Source: CAYVZZ01 sp964456185 (GTDB lineage Bacteria; Pseudomonadota; Gammaproteobacteria; Pseudomonadales; Alcanivoracaceae). Taken from it: a stretch of DNA of 20,103 nt. The position numbers and the translations under genes are program-made. The stretch spans positions 1 to 20,103 of the forward strand of contig CAYVZZ010000040.1 in NCBI GenBank assembly GCA_964456185.1, in the 5' to 3' direction. Under the pieces are notes generated by a model that did no database searches, had not been told where the DNA came from, and was given only the letters and a program-made list of their open reading frames with translations. How positions within the stretch are numbered: the stretch's first letter is position 1; each line of letters opens with the position of its first letter. This document shows positions 7,443 to 15,544 of the stretch, in pieces.

Positions 7443-7772
7443 TTAATTATGGAGAAAGAGATCGGCGTTTTTGCCGCTTATTTTGTTTAGAAGGTGGTAA
7501 TACTCGATCTCCCGATCAAGCACTTCAACATCTAAAGGTTGCAACACTTGGTCGAGTAAACGGCTGGTTGCATCTTTTGCCTTGAAGTTAATCGGCTGAT
7601 CTTTCCAAGGCACTAGGTTAAGAACGGTAGGGGCTTCTTGGCTGCCAATCACATTGGTGTTGAGGCCGGGCAAGGCTTTTACACCGTTGCTGGTGTCGTC
7701 TGCGGCTAGTGCGGCAGGGGACAAAAATAAAACCAACAAGAGGCAGAAGGCCAGTCTGGTTAAGTGTGTCAT
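7443..7772 (-). CDS. Small secreted protein of the machine operon, unknown family
   Basis: I do not recognise this 109-residue protein. It has a clear Sec signal peptide: MTHLTR, a long Leu/Phe-rich core and a PAALA cleavage site near residue 23. That predicts a mature periplasmic protein of about 86 residues with no cysteine and no further membrane segment. The mature part contains VLNLVPWKDQPINFKAKD and a charged helical stretch LDQVLQPLDVEVLDREIEYY. Its ATG overlaps the stop of the upstream TPR lipoprotein (ATGA), and the TolQ-like gene begins 21 nt after its stop. It is therefore translationally coupled inside the operon and probably belongs to the same envelope complex. Start and secretion are well supported; function is unknown. 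Confidence 0.75.
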   Translation of the reverse strand: MTHLTRLAFCLLLVLFLSPAALAADDTSNGVKALPGLNTNVIGSQEAPTVLNLVPWKDQPINFKAKDATSRLLDQVLQPLDVEVLDREIEYYHLLNKISGKNADLFLHN

Positions 7773-8530
7773 GACTGTGTTTCCGTTGCTGCGTTATTTG
7801 CGACACCCTCTGCTTGGGTGGCATTGTTTTTATGTGCTTTTTTGATACGGCGTTTTAAGTCGACTATCCAGATGCCGACACTCTTGTCAGGTGTCTTTTG
7901 CAGCGACTGATAGCGTTGATAATGTTCCAGCGCCAAGGGCAAATCGTCAAGATACAAATCTGCTAAAACGGCAAGGTTAAATTGTGCCCGCGCATAAAGG
8001 GGATCGAGCTTGAGGGCGGCTTGATAGGCACGTTTCGCCTTCTTGAACTCGCCCAGCTTGCGATAGGTCACGCCTAGGGCATTCCATGCATACGGGTTCT
8101 TGGCATTGATTTGGGTGGCCTGTAGCAGAACACGTTTTGCATCCTTGGGCTTTTTTTGTTGCAGATAAATCATGCCTTCATTAACCAAAGGCCCAGAGAG
8201 CAGTGTGTAACGGCTGCTAATGGATTGAAAAATGATTAATGCTTTCTCGTATTGTTTGTTTTGCATGGCTTTCAAACCGAGCACATAGTCGCTGAGGGCG
8301 GCTTTCGCTTGTTTGGCCGCTTCAGGCGTGTGCGGCACGACTGGAATATGCTTCGTATTACTGGCACCTGCTGCCTCTCCCTTACGTTGGGCAGCGTATT
8401 TAGAGACCACCTGCTCGGCATTCTTACCAGGTTGCGTTGTCGTCGGCTGAGACGCACAAGCTGCCAGCAGCAGTAGGCTGCCGGTGACAACTAGGCGTGC
8501 CGAAATCGGCTTAATAGATAATATCGACAT
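7769..8530 (-). CDS. TPR-repeat lipoprotein
   Basis: Predicted lipoprotein of 253 residues. The hydrophobic signal ends in LLLLAAC, a canonical lipobox with Cys25 as the lipidated residue; the next residues ASQ give no Asp at +2, so outer-membrane sorting is expected. After a linker, tetratricopeptide-like helices occupy about residues 78-205, for example NPYAWNALGVTYRKLGEFKK followed by an AKRAYQAALKLDPLYA unit. The C-terminal tail is basic and then polar. The ATG at 8530, with GGAAAAG in front, overlaps the upstream gene by 20 nt; an in-frame TTG at 8548 is possible but less likely. The arrangement recalls outer-membrane TPR lipoproteins such as GltE/AglT of the gliding machinery, on architecture only. 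Confidence 0.85.
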   Translation of the reverse strand: MSILSIKPISARLVVTGSLLLLAACASQPTTTQPGKNAEQVVSKYAAQRKGEAAGASNTKHIPVVPHTPEAAKQAKAALSDYVLGLKAMQNKQYEKALIIFQSISSRYTLLSGPLVNEGMIYLQQKKPKDAKRVLLQATQINAKNPYAWNALGVTYRKLGEFKKAKRAYQAALKLDPLYARAQFNLAVLADLYLDDLPLALEHYQRYQSLQKTPDKSVGIWIVDLKRRIKKAHKNNATQAEGVANNAATETQS

Positions 8531-11508
8531 ACTTTTCCAGCTGTTCAAATTTGGCGTAACGGCCAGGCACTAGCTCGGCCAGGCGGGCAAAGCTCTTTTT
8601 GACCCACTCGTTGTAAATACCTTGGTGCGCTAGGTTGGCCGTGCCTTTGTAAATACCAATAGCTTTATCGCTGTATGGAAGTGCTTGGTTCTCCAGCAAC
8701 ATCTCGTATTGCATCGCTTCCAGTTTACCCATGCCAGAGGGGCGCTCACTGTGAAGAATGTCATGTGACAGTATTTGATAGAGGCTAGCGATACGGTAGT
8801 TCGCCGCTGGTGTGAACTCGGCCACGCGCATCTCGCCTACCTTCTTATAGGCTTTTAGAGCAGCGCGCATGGCCTTGCTCTTGGCCGCAAGGCTCGGCTT
8901 CAACGGTAAAGTTAACTTAATTTGCTTGAAGCGCTGGTATAACGGTTCCGCCAGTTGGAAAGCGGCGTAGGCAGCCAGCCAAGTTACGCGCTGGTCAGCT
9001 TGTTCGCCAGCGTCTTTCCAGGTGGCAACCAAGGCATTCAGTTGTTGGCGCTGTTGCGATTTGTTGTTCGCAGCGCGATACAGTTTGAGCAGTCGATAAT
9101 GTGCTTCTGCCCGGAAGTTATACGGGGTGGGGTAGAGCTGTGCGTACTTTTCATATAGCTGGATCGAACGGCTTGGGTTGTCTGCTTTGTCCTGCATATT
9201 GGCAGCTTTCCATAACGCTTGACGCGCCATTTCCGGCTTGGCTTTGCCATATTGATCCGAGATGATTTCCAGCTGCCTGGCCGCACTGGTGTAATCCCCG
9301 GTTTTCTCATAGGCGACGGCCAGTTTCGCGGGTATGGTCTTGCTTAACTTGTCGTTGGGGAAGCGCTGTTTAAAGGCAACCAAAATAGGAATGGCAGCTT
9401 TAAAATGCTTTTCTTTCAAATACAGTGCCGCTGCGGTGAAATCGGCCTGCTTGCGAATTGTGGCCTGAGGGAAGACTTGGGCAACACGCAAAAATGCGGC
9501 GGCAGCTTTTAGGCTTTTGCCTGCTCGTTCAAGGTTGGCACCTTGTTGATACACTGCGTTAGCCATGCGGTTTTTATAATCAACGCGATCGTCGTGATTA
9601 ATGCCGGGAAGTGCCAGCAGCTGTCGGTAGGCTACTTCAGATACTTTATAGCGCTTTAAATCATATTCGCCATTGGCGATAGTTAACCAGCCATAACGCA
9701 AGTAACTGGTTTTGGGAGTAGGTTTGCGATTGACCAGCAAACCTGCCGTTTCCACCGCGGCTTTAATATTGTTGTTTGCCAACTGGTCGTCGGTAACGCT
9801 TTTGAGTACAGCTGGTACGTGCTTATCACTATTGAAGTGTTTGGCAAATTTCAGGCCGGCATCGATCTTCGCTTTAAGTAGCTGATCGATGGCCTGCTGT
9901 GCAGCGCCAGCGTTGGTCTTCTTTTCCAACAATGATTGGTAAGAAAGTAGGGCAGCGTAGGCCGCTTGGTTTGCCTTTTCGAAGCCTTTGTAATGGTAAG
10001 CCGTGTAGTTGAATTGTTTGATGGCTTCGGCGTAATGGTGTGCCGCATAGAGCACTTCAGCGTAGCGCAGATTGATATCAGCTTGTTGCTCGCTGACGGG
10101 TGGGGTCGCCAAGTATTCCTTGTACCAGCGTATCGGCTTCAAATATGCAGCGACCTTGTCGGTTTTTTGTGCTTGAGCATGGTAATAGGTTGCCAAATCA
10201 AGCAGGTGCTGTTTTAACTGAACAGCATATTGTTGTCGCTGTTGTTTGTGCGTTGCCCAGTAATGGCTGTGAATGCCGTAGTGTTCGACAAAGTCCTGCT
10301 TGGCAGGCAGCACCAGTGTAGGGAAGTGCCCCTTGACGTAAGCCTGGATGCGCAGCGTCGAAAATTTCGGCGCAGCAATGTCGTTGGGGTGGACCTTAAC
10401 GTACATGGCATAACTGGCTGCCGCATCGCGGAAACGCTGCTGGTGTAGGTAAACACCCGCCAGAGCCCGATAAATGGTTTTCTCGTAGGGATGATGTGAT
10501 GAATAAGTGGCAAACCAGTCGCGTGTTGACTCGGGGCCATTAAGATTGGTGAAAGCAAGGCCGATAACTCGTGAGGTATCTTGGNNNNNNNNNNATGGTC
10601 TTGGCCTTGGGCTTTTTGCCGTTGGGGCTGATGATGGAAAGCAAAGCGAAGAAATCAGTTAGGCTTTTCTTGTAATAGGCCAGCTTATAGCGGCTCCAGC
10701 CACGCTTGTAATAGCTTTGTGTGAGGAACCGGCCGTCGCCGGCATCAATGACGGCACTGTATGCCTGTGCTGCTGTGTCAAATTCCGAGTTGGAAAACAA
10801 CATTTCGCCACGACGAAACTGCGCTTCTACATAATACTGGCTTTGTGGAGCCTCCCGGGTGAGCTTGGTGAGTGCCGTCAGCTCATTATTTAGCTCGCCC
10901 TTCATGGCATAGGCGCGAGCTAGCCGATAATAAATATTGGCGCGCTTGTTGGGTTCGCTCGTGTTCTCCAGCAGCAGTTTGTACAACCGTATAGCGGTGT
11001 CGTAGTCGCCCTTTAGCTTGATTTGGTTGAGGTTGGGCGCCAAACGACTGGCCATACCCAGCATGTTGAGGCGCTGTTTAGCATCGTCGGTGAGTTTGGC
11101 CGATGCCATATAGGTTTGGTAAAGCTGCTGGTCGATGTGCTGATTAATGGCCTGATGCGTTGCTTGGGCGTTATTTTCCTTCGACTCAGAAGCAGAATCA
11201 GCCACTCGAAGCGTTTTGTTCTGGGCGTTTTTAAGCGCTAATTGCGCCATCATCTGGATGGACTGCTTGCGCTTTTCTGGGTCTTCAAAAAGGTTTGCGG
11301 CACGCCGGTAGCTTTCCAGCGCGTCTTTTACACTGGTGTCCTTTAGCTGGCTTTGCTGAATGTATATTTTCTTGCTAGCCAACGCACCCAGGGTGCCGTT
11401 GGCGGTACTGTATTCATCGGTAACCGGCGCACTGCTGCAACCGGTGCCAAGTAAAATGAAAGAGGCACCACAAAGACTCATTAGGAAACGGGGCGGAAGG
11501 TATCTCAA
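8511..11508 (-). CDS. Large TPR-repeat lipoprotein, interrupted by a 10-N assembly gap
   Basis: One gene of about 995 residues that appears as two ORFs because of the undetermined bases at 10585-10594. The N-terminal part (11508-10597, about 304 residues) begins at a TTG with GGAGG six bases upstream. It carries a signal ending in LLGTGCSS, a lipobox-like site with an unusual Gly at -3. The C-terminal part stays open from 10583, directly at the gap, reading QDTSRVIGLAFTNLNG, to the stop at 8511. Both parts are rich in TPR-like helical pairs such as IYYRLARAYAMKGELNNELT. Because the frames differ across exactly 10 N, the true gap length must be a multiple of three (possibly zero) if the gene is intact. 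It is probably an outer-membrane-anchored periplasmic scaffold of the machine. Confidence 0.82.
10585..10594. other. Assembly gap (10 N)
   Basis: Ten undetermined bases inside the large TPR lipoprotein gene. The reading frames on either side match only if the real gap is 0, 3, 6 or another multiple of three, so the 10 is a placeholder and not a measured length. Joining the flanks directly would create an Ile codon and an uninterrupted protein. Confidence 0.97.
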
Positions 11509-13442
11509 GAATCGCCTCCGTCGGCATTGTCAGGTTGAGTCAACGACTTATCTTGCAAGCGGGCGATAGAAAGGTTGGCCATGGCCAGCTTGCCTATCAA
11601 TCGTGTGCGGATTTTGCGGAGTACTTTTCCGGCTTCTATTTTCATGTAGTTGCGCAACAACTTAAGCGTCTGCGCGTCTTCCTTTAAGAGTTTGTTAATA
11701 GTGGCTCGCTTGCTGCTAAATTGGGCTGCCAGTTGATTGTGTAGGTGAGCGTTGGCATCTTCAACCAACTGGTTGGTTGTGGCGAGCCGTGTGCTTAGTG
11801 TGGTGGTGGCTTTCAGCAGAGCCGCCCGGTCTTTCGCAAACTGCTTTACGTTGGCTTCTGCGTCATGGGCAATGTCCCAGAGCAGCAGTCCGCGAAGGTG
11901 GCGCAAACGTGGGGTGCCGCGCCATTGGCTGTGTTGTAAGCGCTGAACACTTTGCCACATGACCCATTGCGGATAGCTGGCCAGCGTATCGATGCGATCC
12001 ATGTTGAGGCGACGGGGTAGACGCAGCTTGTGTACATTGGCAACCAGTTGCTGATGTGCGCGATTCAGCTTAACAAGCTTTGCTCGTACCGGTGTGAGCA
12101 CTCGATTCAGGTATTGTTTTTGCCGCTTGGCGGTTTGCTCCATTACGGTAAGCTGGTCTTTCCAACCTTCAAGCAAAATGCCTAAGCGACGAATTTGTTG
12201 ATATTGTTTGAATTTCAAGGCGAATTCCCGTGATGAGAACAGGCCGTACAGATAGGGGGTTTCGGCTGTTACATGGTCTTGCATGGTGTCCATGGTGTAC
12301 ATGGGGTCCGGGTTTTGCAGCACCTTGTCGCGACTGGGCAGCATGGTTTTCAGCCATTTCCCTTGAGCAATCAGTCGTGAGACGGATTCTATTTTTTGCA
12401 GCTCTCGGCGGTAGGTTTTGGCAGCATATCGGTAACCTGTGAGGGCTTGTTTCAGCGCGCCCAGCTTTTCGTAGGCTTTTGGCGTGAGGCTGAGTGCTTC
12501 TTGTACCGAGGCGTTAGAGCTGCTGCGGTTGATCAGTGCGGTCCACAGCGGAATGGCGCTCCTATAGGCACCTGCCTTATAAAAGGCCAGCCCCATGATG
12601 AGCATGGCATCGCTAGAGAAAGGTCCCTTTTTACGGACATTGGCGAGTGCTTTTAATGCGGCGTTATAGTGCTCGTGCTTGACATTAACCAAGCCGGCAG
12701 TGAGAGCAGCCCGGTCTTGCACGGCGTTATGATGGCTGTCGCCAGGGGGTTGGTGGTAAATATCGGCAAGCAGCTCCAAACCTTCCTCAATACGCTTGTT
12801 GCGTATCATGGCAACGGCAATGTTGTAATCGGCGAAGATGCGTTTAGGTGAGCTATCCGGTACTTTGGCCAGGATGTCTTCGGCTTTGTGAAAGCGCCCT
12901 TGTGCGATAAGCACATTAGCAAACATTAGGTCGCGTTTAACCCCTTGCTCAGGGGCTAAGCCGTCTACCTTGTCGCGTTCTAATATGTCTTCTGCCTTGT
13001 CGAGCTTGCCTTTCTGATAGTGGAGTTTGGCCTTATGCAGCCAGGTCTCGGCTCGGGTTCGCGTAAGAATATCTTCGGCGAGCAGTTTGTTGACAATAGC
13101 GTTGGCCGGCTTGGGTAGGCCATAGGCGATGTATAGCTCGCCCATCAGCAGGCTGGCGTAATCGGTTTCTTCGTTGAATAGACCGCGCTTTTTGTTCTGC
13201 AGTAGCTGGCTTAATGCCTGAAATTGGTGGTTGCCGTAAAAGTTGAAGATAGACTGACCAAAGGCCAGGTAACGCTCTTGTTCGACACCTAATGGGCGAG
13301 CTCCTTGGGCAGTGGTGCTAAAAAGCACCAGATTATCGTCTTCAGTGTTTTTCTGGCTGGTATTAATGGCTTGCTCGGCAACACTTGAGCTACCAACTAG
13401 CAATAATAAGGCACCGGCCAGTACGCTAAGTCGGCGACGCAT
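11505..13442 (-). CDS. Secreted TPR/coiled-coil protein of the machine operon
   Basis: A 645-residue predicted periplasmic protein. The first 22 residues form a signal peptide (MRRRLSVLAGALLLLVG, small residues, SVA before EQA). TPR-like helical repeats fill about residues 60-350, for example YASLLMGELYIAYGLPKPAN, HKAEDILAKVPDS and DAMLIMGLAFYKAGAYRSAI. A second half (about 390-640) is long, charged and alpha-helical with probable coiled coils, including WKDQLTVMEQTAKRQKQYLN and a basic C-terminal region. There is no lipobox. The ATG overlaps the upstream stop (TAATG) and the stop overlaps the following TTG start. It might play the role of periplasmic TPR proteins such as GltD/AgmU in the Glt system, but I cannot establish orthology by eye. 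Confidence 0.85.
   Translation of the reverse strand: MRRRLSVLAGALLLLVGSSSVAEQAINTSQKNTEDDNLVLFSTTAQGARPLGVEQERYLAFGQSIFNFYGNHQFQALSQLLQNKKRGLFNEETDYASLLMGELYIAYGLPKPANAIVNKLLAEDILTRTRAETWLHKAKLHYQKGKLDKAEDILERDKVDGLAPEQGVKRDLMFANVLIAQGRFHKAEDILAKVPDSSPKRIFADYNIAVAMIRNKRIEEGLELLADIYHQPPGDSHHNAVQDRAALTAGLVNVKHEHYNAALKALANVRKKGPFSSDAMLIMGLAFYKAGAYRSAIPLWTALINRSSSNASVQEALSLTPKAYEKLGALKQALTGYRYAAKTYRRELQKIESVSRLIAQGKWLKTMLPSRDKVLQNPDPMYTMDTMQDHVTAETPYLYGLFSSREFALKFKQYQQIRRLGILLEGWKDQLTVMEQTAKRQKQYLNRVLTPVRAKLVKLNRAHQQLVANVHKLRLPRRLNMDRIDTLASYPQWVMWQSVQRLQHSQWRGTPRLRHLRGLLLWDIAHDAEANVKQFAKDRAALLKATTTLSTRLATTNQLVEDANAHLHNQLAAQFSSKRATINKLLKEDAQTLKLLRNYMKIEAGKVLRKIRTRLIGKLAMANLSIARLQDKSLTQPDNADGGDS
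11515..11519 (-). promoter_or_regulatory. Ribosome-binding site that fixes the TTG start of the large TPR lipoprotein
   Basis: GGAGG on the minus strand sits six bases before the TTG at 11508. The next in-frame ATG (11481) would remove the basic part of the signal peptide and lacks such a site. The TTG overlaps the preceding stop (TTGA), which suits translational coupling. Confidence 0.7.
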
Positions 13443-13972
13443 TACTTATTCCACTCACGAAACTCGAATTTAGGCTGCAGGGTGTTGAGATTGTCCGAAA
13501 GGTGAATCTCAATGTATTTTCGTCCAGGTCCCTTGGTGAATTGGTAAGACGCTTCTTGGTGGTAGTTTTTACCTCGGGGGTTATAGCCGGTGATGCGCAC
13601 ATTGATGGTGTGTCGTCCACTGCTGACGTTGGCATGAAACAGGCGTTCTATGCCGCCCTTGCTCAAGGCTTCAAACTCTTGACGTGTATAGAAGTGATAG
13701 CCGACATGCTTGCCATCGAGGCTGATGTTGACATCAACCAAGCGAATGTTGGAGCCCGCATCGACAGAAAGGAAAAATGCTGTTTCCGAACTGGGGTAGA
13801 GTAGCTGCTGTTCGAGCAGGTTGAGCTCACTGTTAATGCTGAGCACCTGTTTCTTGAGTTGACGTATTTGTTGTGACAATGCTTCTGCGTTGATGCCACT
13901 AGGTGGCGCAGCTAACGCACTGACACCGCTCAAAATGAGAATACAGGCAAGGAATAGGCGAACTGACTTCAT
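13442..13972 (-). CDS. Secreted coiled-coil plus beta-domain protein, first gene of the machine operon
   Basis: A 176-residue protein whose family I do not recognise. A signal peptide (about 1-21, ending VSALA) is followed by a short coiled coil (about 28-57, ALSQQIRQLKKQVLSINSEL). A beta-rich domain (about 62-170) comes next, with alternating strands such as ETAFFLSVDAGSNIRLVDVN and SSGRHTINVRITGYNPRG. That domain resembles a small Ig-like or PEGA-like carbohydrate- or peptidoglycan-facing module, but no diagnostic motif is visible. The ATG at 13972 has AAGG about ten bases upstream. It is the promoter-proximal gene, divergent from pdxB, and overlaps the large TPR gene by TAATG. A periplasmic scaffold or adaptor role is inferred from context only. 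Confidence 0.78.
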   Translation of the reverse strand: MKSVRLFLACILILSGVSALAAPPSGINAEALSQQIRQLKKQVLSINSELNLLEQQLLYPSSETAFFLSVDAGSNIRLVDVNISLDGKHVGYHFYTRQEFEALSKGGIERLFHANVSSGRHTINVRITGYNPRGKNYHQEASYQFTKGPGRKYIEIHLSDNLNTLQPKFEFREWNK

Positions 13973-14014
13973 GAATGACTGCCTTGGTTGTTATTATGAT
14001 GCTGTTCATGGTTG

Positions 14015-14041
14015 TTGACGCATTCAATGAACAAGCATACT
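14015..14041 (+). promoter_or_regulatory. Candidate promoter for pdxB
   Basis: TTGACG (14015-14020, five of six) and CATACT (14036-14041, four of six) with a short 15-bp spacer, about 130 nt before the pdxB ATG. It would overlap the proposed divergent promoter of the machine operon. Tentative. Confidence 0.25.
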
Positions 14042-14062
14042 TTTTTTGCATGATATTGCCAC
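14034..14062 (-). promoter_or_regulatory. Candidate promoter for the nine-gene machine operon
   Basis: On the minus strand GTGGCA (14062-14057, four of six to the -35 consensus) and TATGCT (14039-14034, four of six to the -10) are 17 bp apart, about 60 nt before the first ATG. A 12-bp palindrome abuts the -35. No alternative pair in this interval looked better, but the match is modest. Confidence 0.3.
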
Positions 14063-14074
14063 CCTCAATTGAGG
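14063..14074. promoter_or_regulatory. 12-bp palindrome, possible operator
   Basis: CCTCAATTGAGG is a perfect palindrome in the interval between pdxB and the machine operon, immediately beside the proposed minus-strand -35. A dimeric repressor or activator site is possible; no known regulator motif is recognised. Confidence 0.3.
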
Positions 14075-14172
14075 ATAACGTCGCATTATTCTCTGCGAAT
14101 ATTTCATGACGTCAATGACAATACAAGCACAAACTGACGGCTTTTGAGTCAGTTGGTCAGTAAGGAACCGTA

Positions 14173-15285
14173 ATGTTGCAAATTGTAGCCGACGAGAACA
14201 TGCCGGGAATGGAGCTGTTTTCGTCTGTTGGAGAGGTGACGCGCTGTGCTGGAAGGCAGCTCACAGCCGCTGATTTGGCTCACACAGACGTTTTGTTGGT
14301 TCGTTCGGTAACACCGGTTAATGAGAGTTTGTTGGCAGGCACTTCGGTGAAGTTTGTCGGATCGGCGACCATTGGTACGGATCATGTGGATCAAAATTAT
14401 TTGGCAGCACAGGGCATAGGTTTTGCGCATGCGCCTGGCTGCAACGCCATGGCGGTGGTCGAGTATGTATTGCAAGCGATTTTGCTGTGGTGTGATAAGC
14501 AGCAAAAAACACCCAATGCGCTGTCGCTTGGTGTAGTCGGCCTGGGCAATGTGGGCAGCCGCCTTGCAAATTGCGCCGATGCGCTTGGCATGAAAGTGGT
14601 TGCCTGTGATCCGCCTCGTGAGCGGGCGGGAGACGAGGTGTCATGGGGTTGGCAGGAATTTCATGATGTACTGCAATGTGATGTGATCAGTCTGCATGTG
14701 CCTCTAATCGCAAGTGGGGTAGATGAAACACGCCATTTGTTTGATGGCAAGGCGTTACAGGCATTATCTGATCATCAGTTGTTGATAAACACCTGTCGTG
14801 GATCGGTGATCGATAACAGAGCGTTGCTAAGTCGCTTGCGCCAGCCTAAAGCACCCACCTGTGTGTTGGATGTCTGGGAAGACGAGCCTTGTGTGCCGCA
14901 GCCACTGTTCGATGCGGTTTGGCTGGGAAGCCCACATATCGCCGGTTACAGCAGCGAAGGTAAATTGCGCGGTACCGCAATGGTTTATGTGGCCTTGATG
15001 CAGTGGTTGGGAAAGAGTGCAGCCATGCCTCAACTACCCGTGGCGGGCGATAAACAGGGACACGTAGAAAGTTGGCGCGATTTGTTGCAGTTGTTACGAC
15101 AATCCTATCGACTTGAAGATGACAACCAGCGCTTAGGAGAGAGTTTGTCGGCAGATGACAAGGCAGCGGCGTTTGACCAGCTAAGGAAAAATTATCCGTT
15201 GAGACACGAATTGCGTGCATGGCAGCAGGACTTGGTTGTCTCTGCGGCCATGCAAAAAGTGCTTAACCGGCTGAACGCTGATTAG
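14173..15285 (+). CDS. pdxB: Erythronate-4-phosphate dehydrogenase
   Basis: NAD-dependent 2-hydroxyacid dehydrogenase of pyridoxal-phosphate biosynthesis (DXP-dependent route), oxidising 4-phosphoerythronate to 2-oxo-3-hydroxy-4-phosphobutanoate in the cytoplasm. The 370 residues match the family length. Visible are the N-terminus IVADENMPG, APGCNAMAVVEYV (about 88-99), the Rossmann loop GLGNVG (123-128), NTCRGSVIDN with catalytic Arg209, DVWEDEP with Glu238 and SPHIAGYS with His255. A PdxB-specific C-terminal dimerisation region follows, unlike in SerA or simple D-lactate dehydrogenases. AAGGA seven bases before the ATG is a good ribosome-binding site. The gene diverges from the machine operon, and its 3' end overlaps by 23 nt the opposite-strand 59-aa gene. 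Confidence 0.95.
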   Translation: MLQIVADENMPGMELFSSVGEVTRCAGRQLTAADLAHTDVLLVRSVTPVNESLLAGTSVKFVGSATIGTDHVDQNYLAAQGIGFAHAPGCNAMAVVEYVLQAILLWCDKQQKTPNALSLGVVGLGNVGSRLANCADALGMKVVACDPPRERAGDEVSWGWQEFHDVLQCDVISLHVPLIASGVDETRHLFDGKALQALSDHQLLINTCRGSVIDNRALLSRLRQPKAPTCVLDVWEDEPCVPQPLFDAVWLGSPHIAGYSSEGKLRGTAMVYVALMQWLGKSAAMPQLPVAGDKQGHVESWRDLLQLLRQSYRLEDDNQRLGESLSADDKAAAFDQLRKNYPLRHELRAWQQDLVVSAAMQKVLNRLNAD

Positions 15286-15442
15286 CAGGATAATGCCAAC
15301 GGGATTCCAAATGCTCACAGGCACGCTGTATCATGTCCTCAGTGATTGGCACTTCTTCGCCTTGAGCGGTGATGATGGCAGCACCATTAAAGCCAGTCTG
15401 CCGATTGTCGGTATGTGCTTTACGATTTTGATGCATAGTCAT
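15263..15442 (-). CDS. PA1571-like small protein (59 aa)
   Basis: A small ORF on the minus strand, missed by a 60-residue cut-off. It encodes 59 residues, starting MTMHQNRKAH and containing GAAIITAQGEEVPITEDMIQ then RACEHLE. This pattern (GxxIIdxxGrEVpITEeMIqrAC.eLE) matches my memory of the PA1571 family of Pseudomonas and relatives, whose function is unknown. GGAGGG lies six bases before the ATG, an almost ideal ribosome-binding site, and a plausible promoter is upstream. The protein is soluble, with no signal or membrane segment and a single Cys. Its last 23 nt overlap the end of pdxB in the opposite strand. The coding assignment is good; the family name comes from recall. Confidence 0.82.
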   Translation of the reverse strand: MTMHQNRKAHTDNRQTGFNGAAIITAQGEEVPITEDMIQRACEHLESRWHYPANQRSAG

Positions 15443-15448
15443 GGTTTT

Positions 15449-15454
15449 CCCTCC
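15449..15454 (-). promoter_or_regulatory. Ribosome-binding site of the 59-aa protein
   Basis: GGAGGG on the minus strand, six bases before the ATG at 15442; it selects this ATG over the second one at 15436. Confidence 0.75.
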
Positions 15455-15464
15455 TGAGGACTAC

Positions 15465-15493
15465 AATGTAAATAGTGCTCAGATATTGGGCAA
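15465..15493 (-). promoter_or_regulatory. Candidate promoter of the 59-aa protein gene
   Basis: On the minus strand TTGCCC (15493-15488) and TACATT (15470-15465) are separated by exactly 17 bp, each four of six to the sigma-70 consensus. The expected start lies just before the ribosome-binding site, giving a short leader. Moderate match only. Confidence 0.35.
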
Positions 15494-15544
15494 GCAGTCG
15501 ATTGTTTCGAGATATATCAAGCTTAAAAATCAGGTGATTACCCT

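Noticed and set aside
8531..8548. TTG start at 8548 for the 253-aa TPR lipoprotein
   Set aside because: The ATG at 8530 has a GGA-rich site in front and gives a normal signal peptide; the extension adds six residues and more overlap.
10406..10408. ATG at 10406 as the start of a separate 631-aa protein
   Set aside because: The same frame continues upstream to the N gap with TPR-like sequence and no signal peptide begins at this Met, so it is internal.
10214..10558. 114-aa minus-strand ORF next to the gap
   Set aside because: It is an out-of-frame shadow of the large TPR lipoprotein and lacks a ribosome-binding site.
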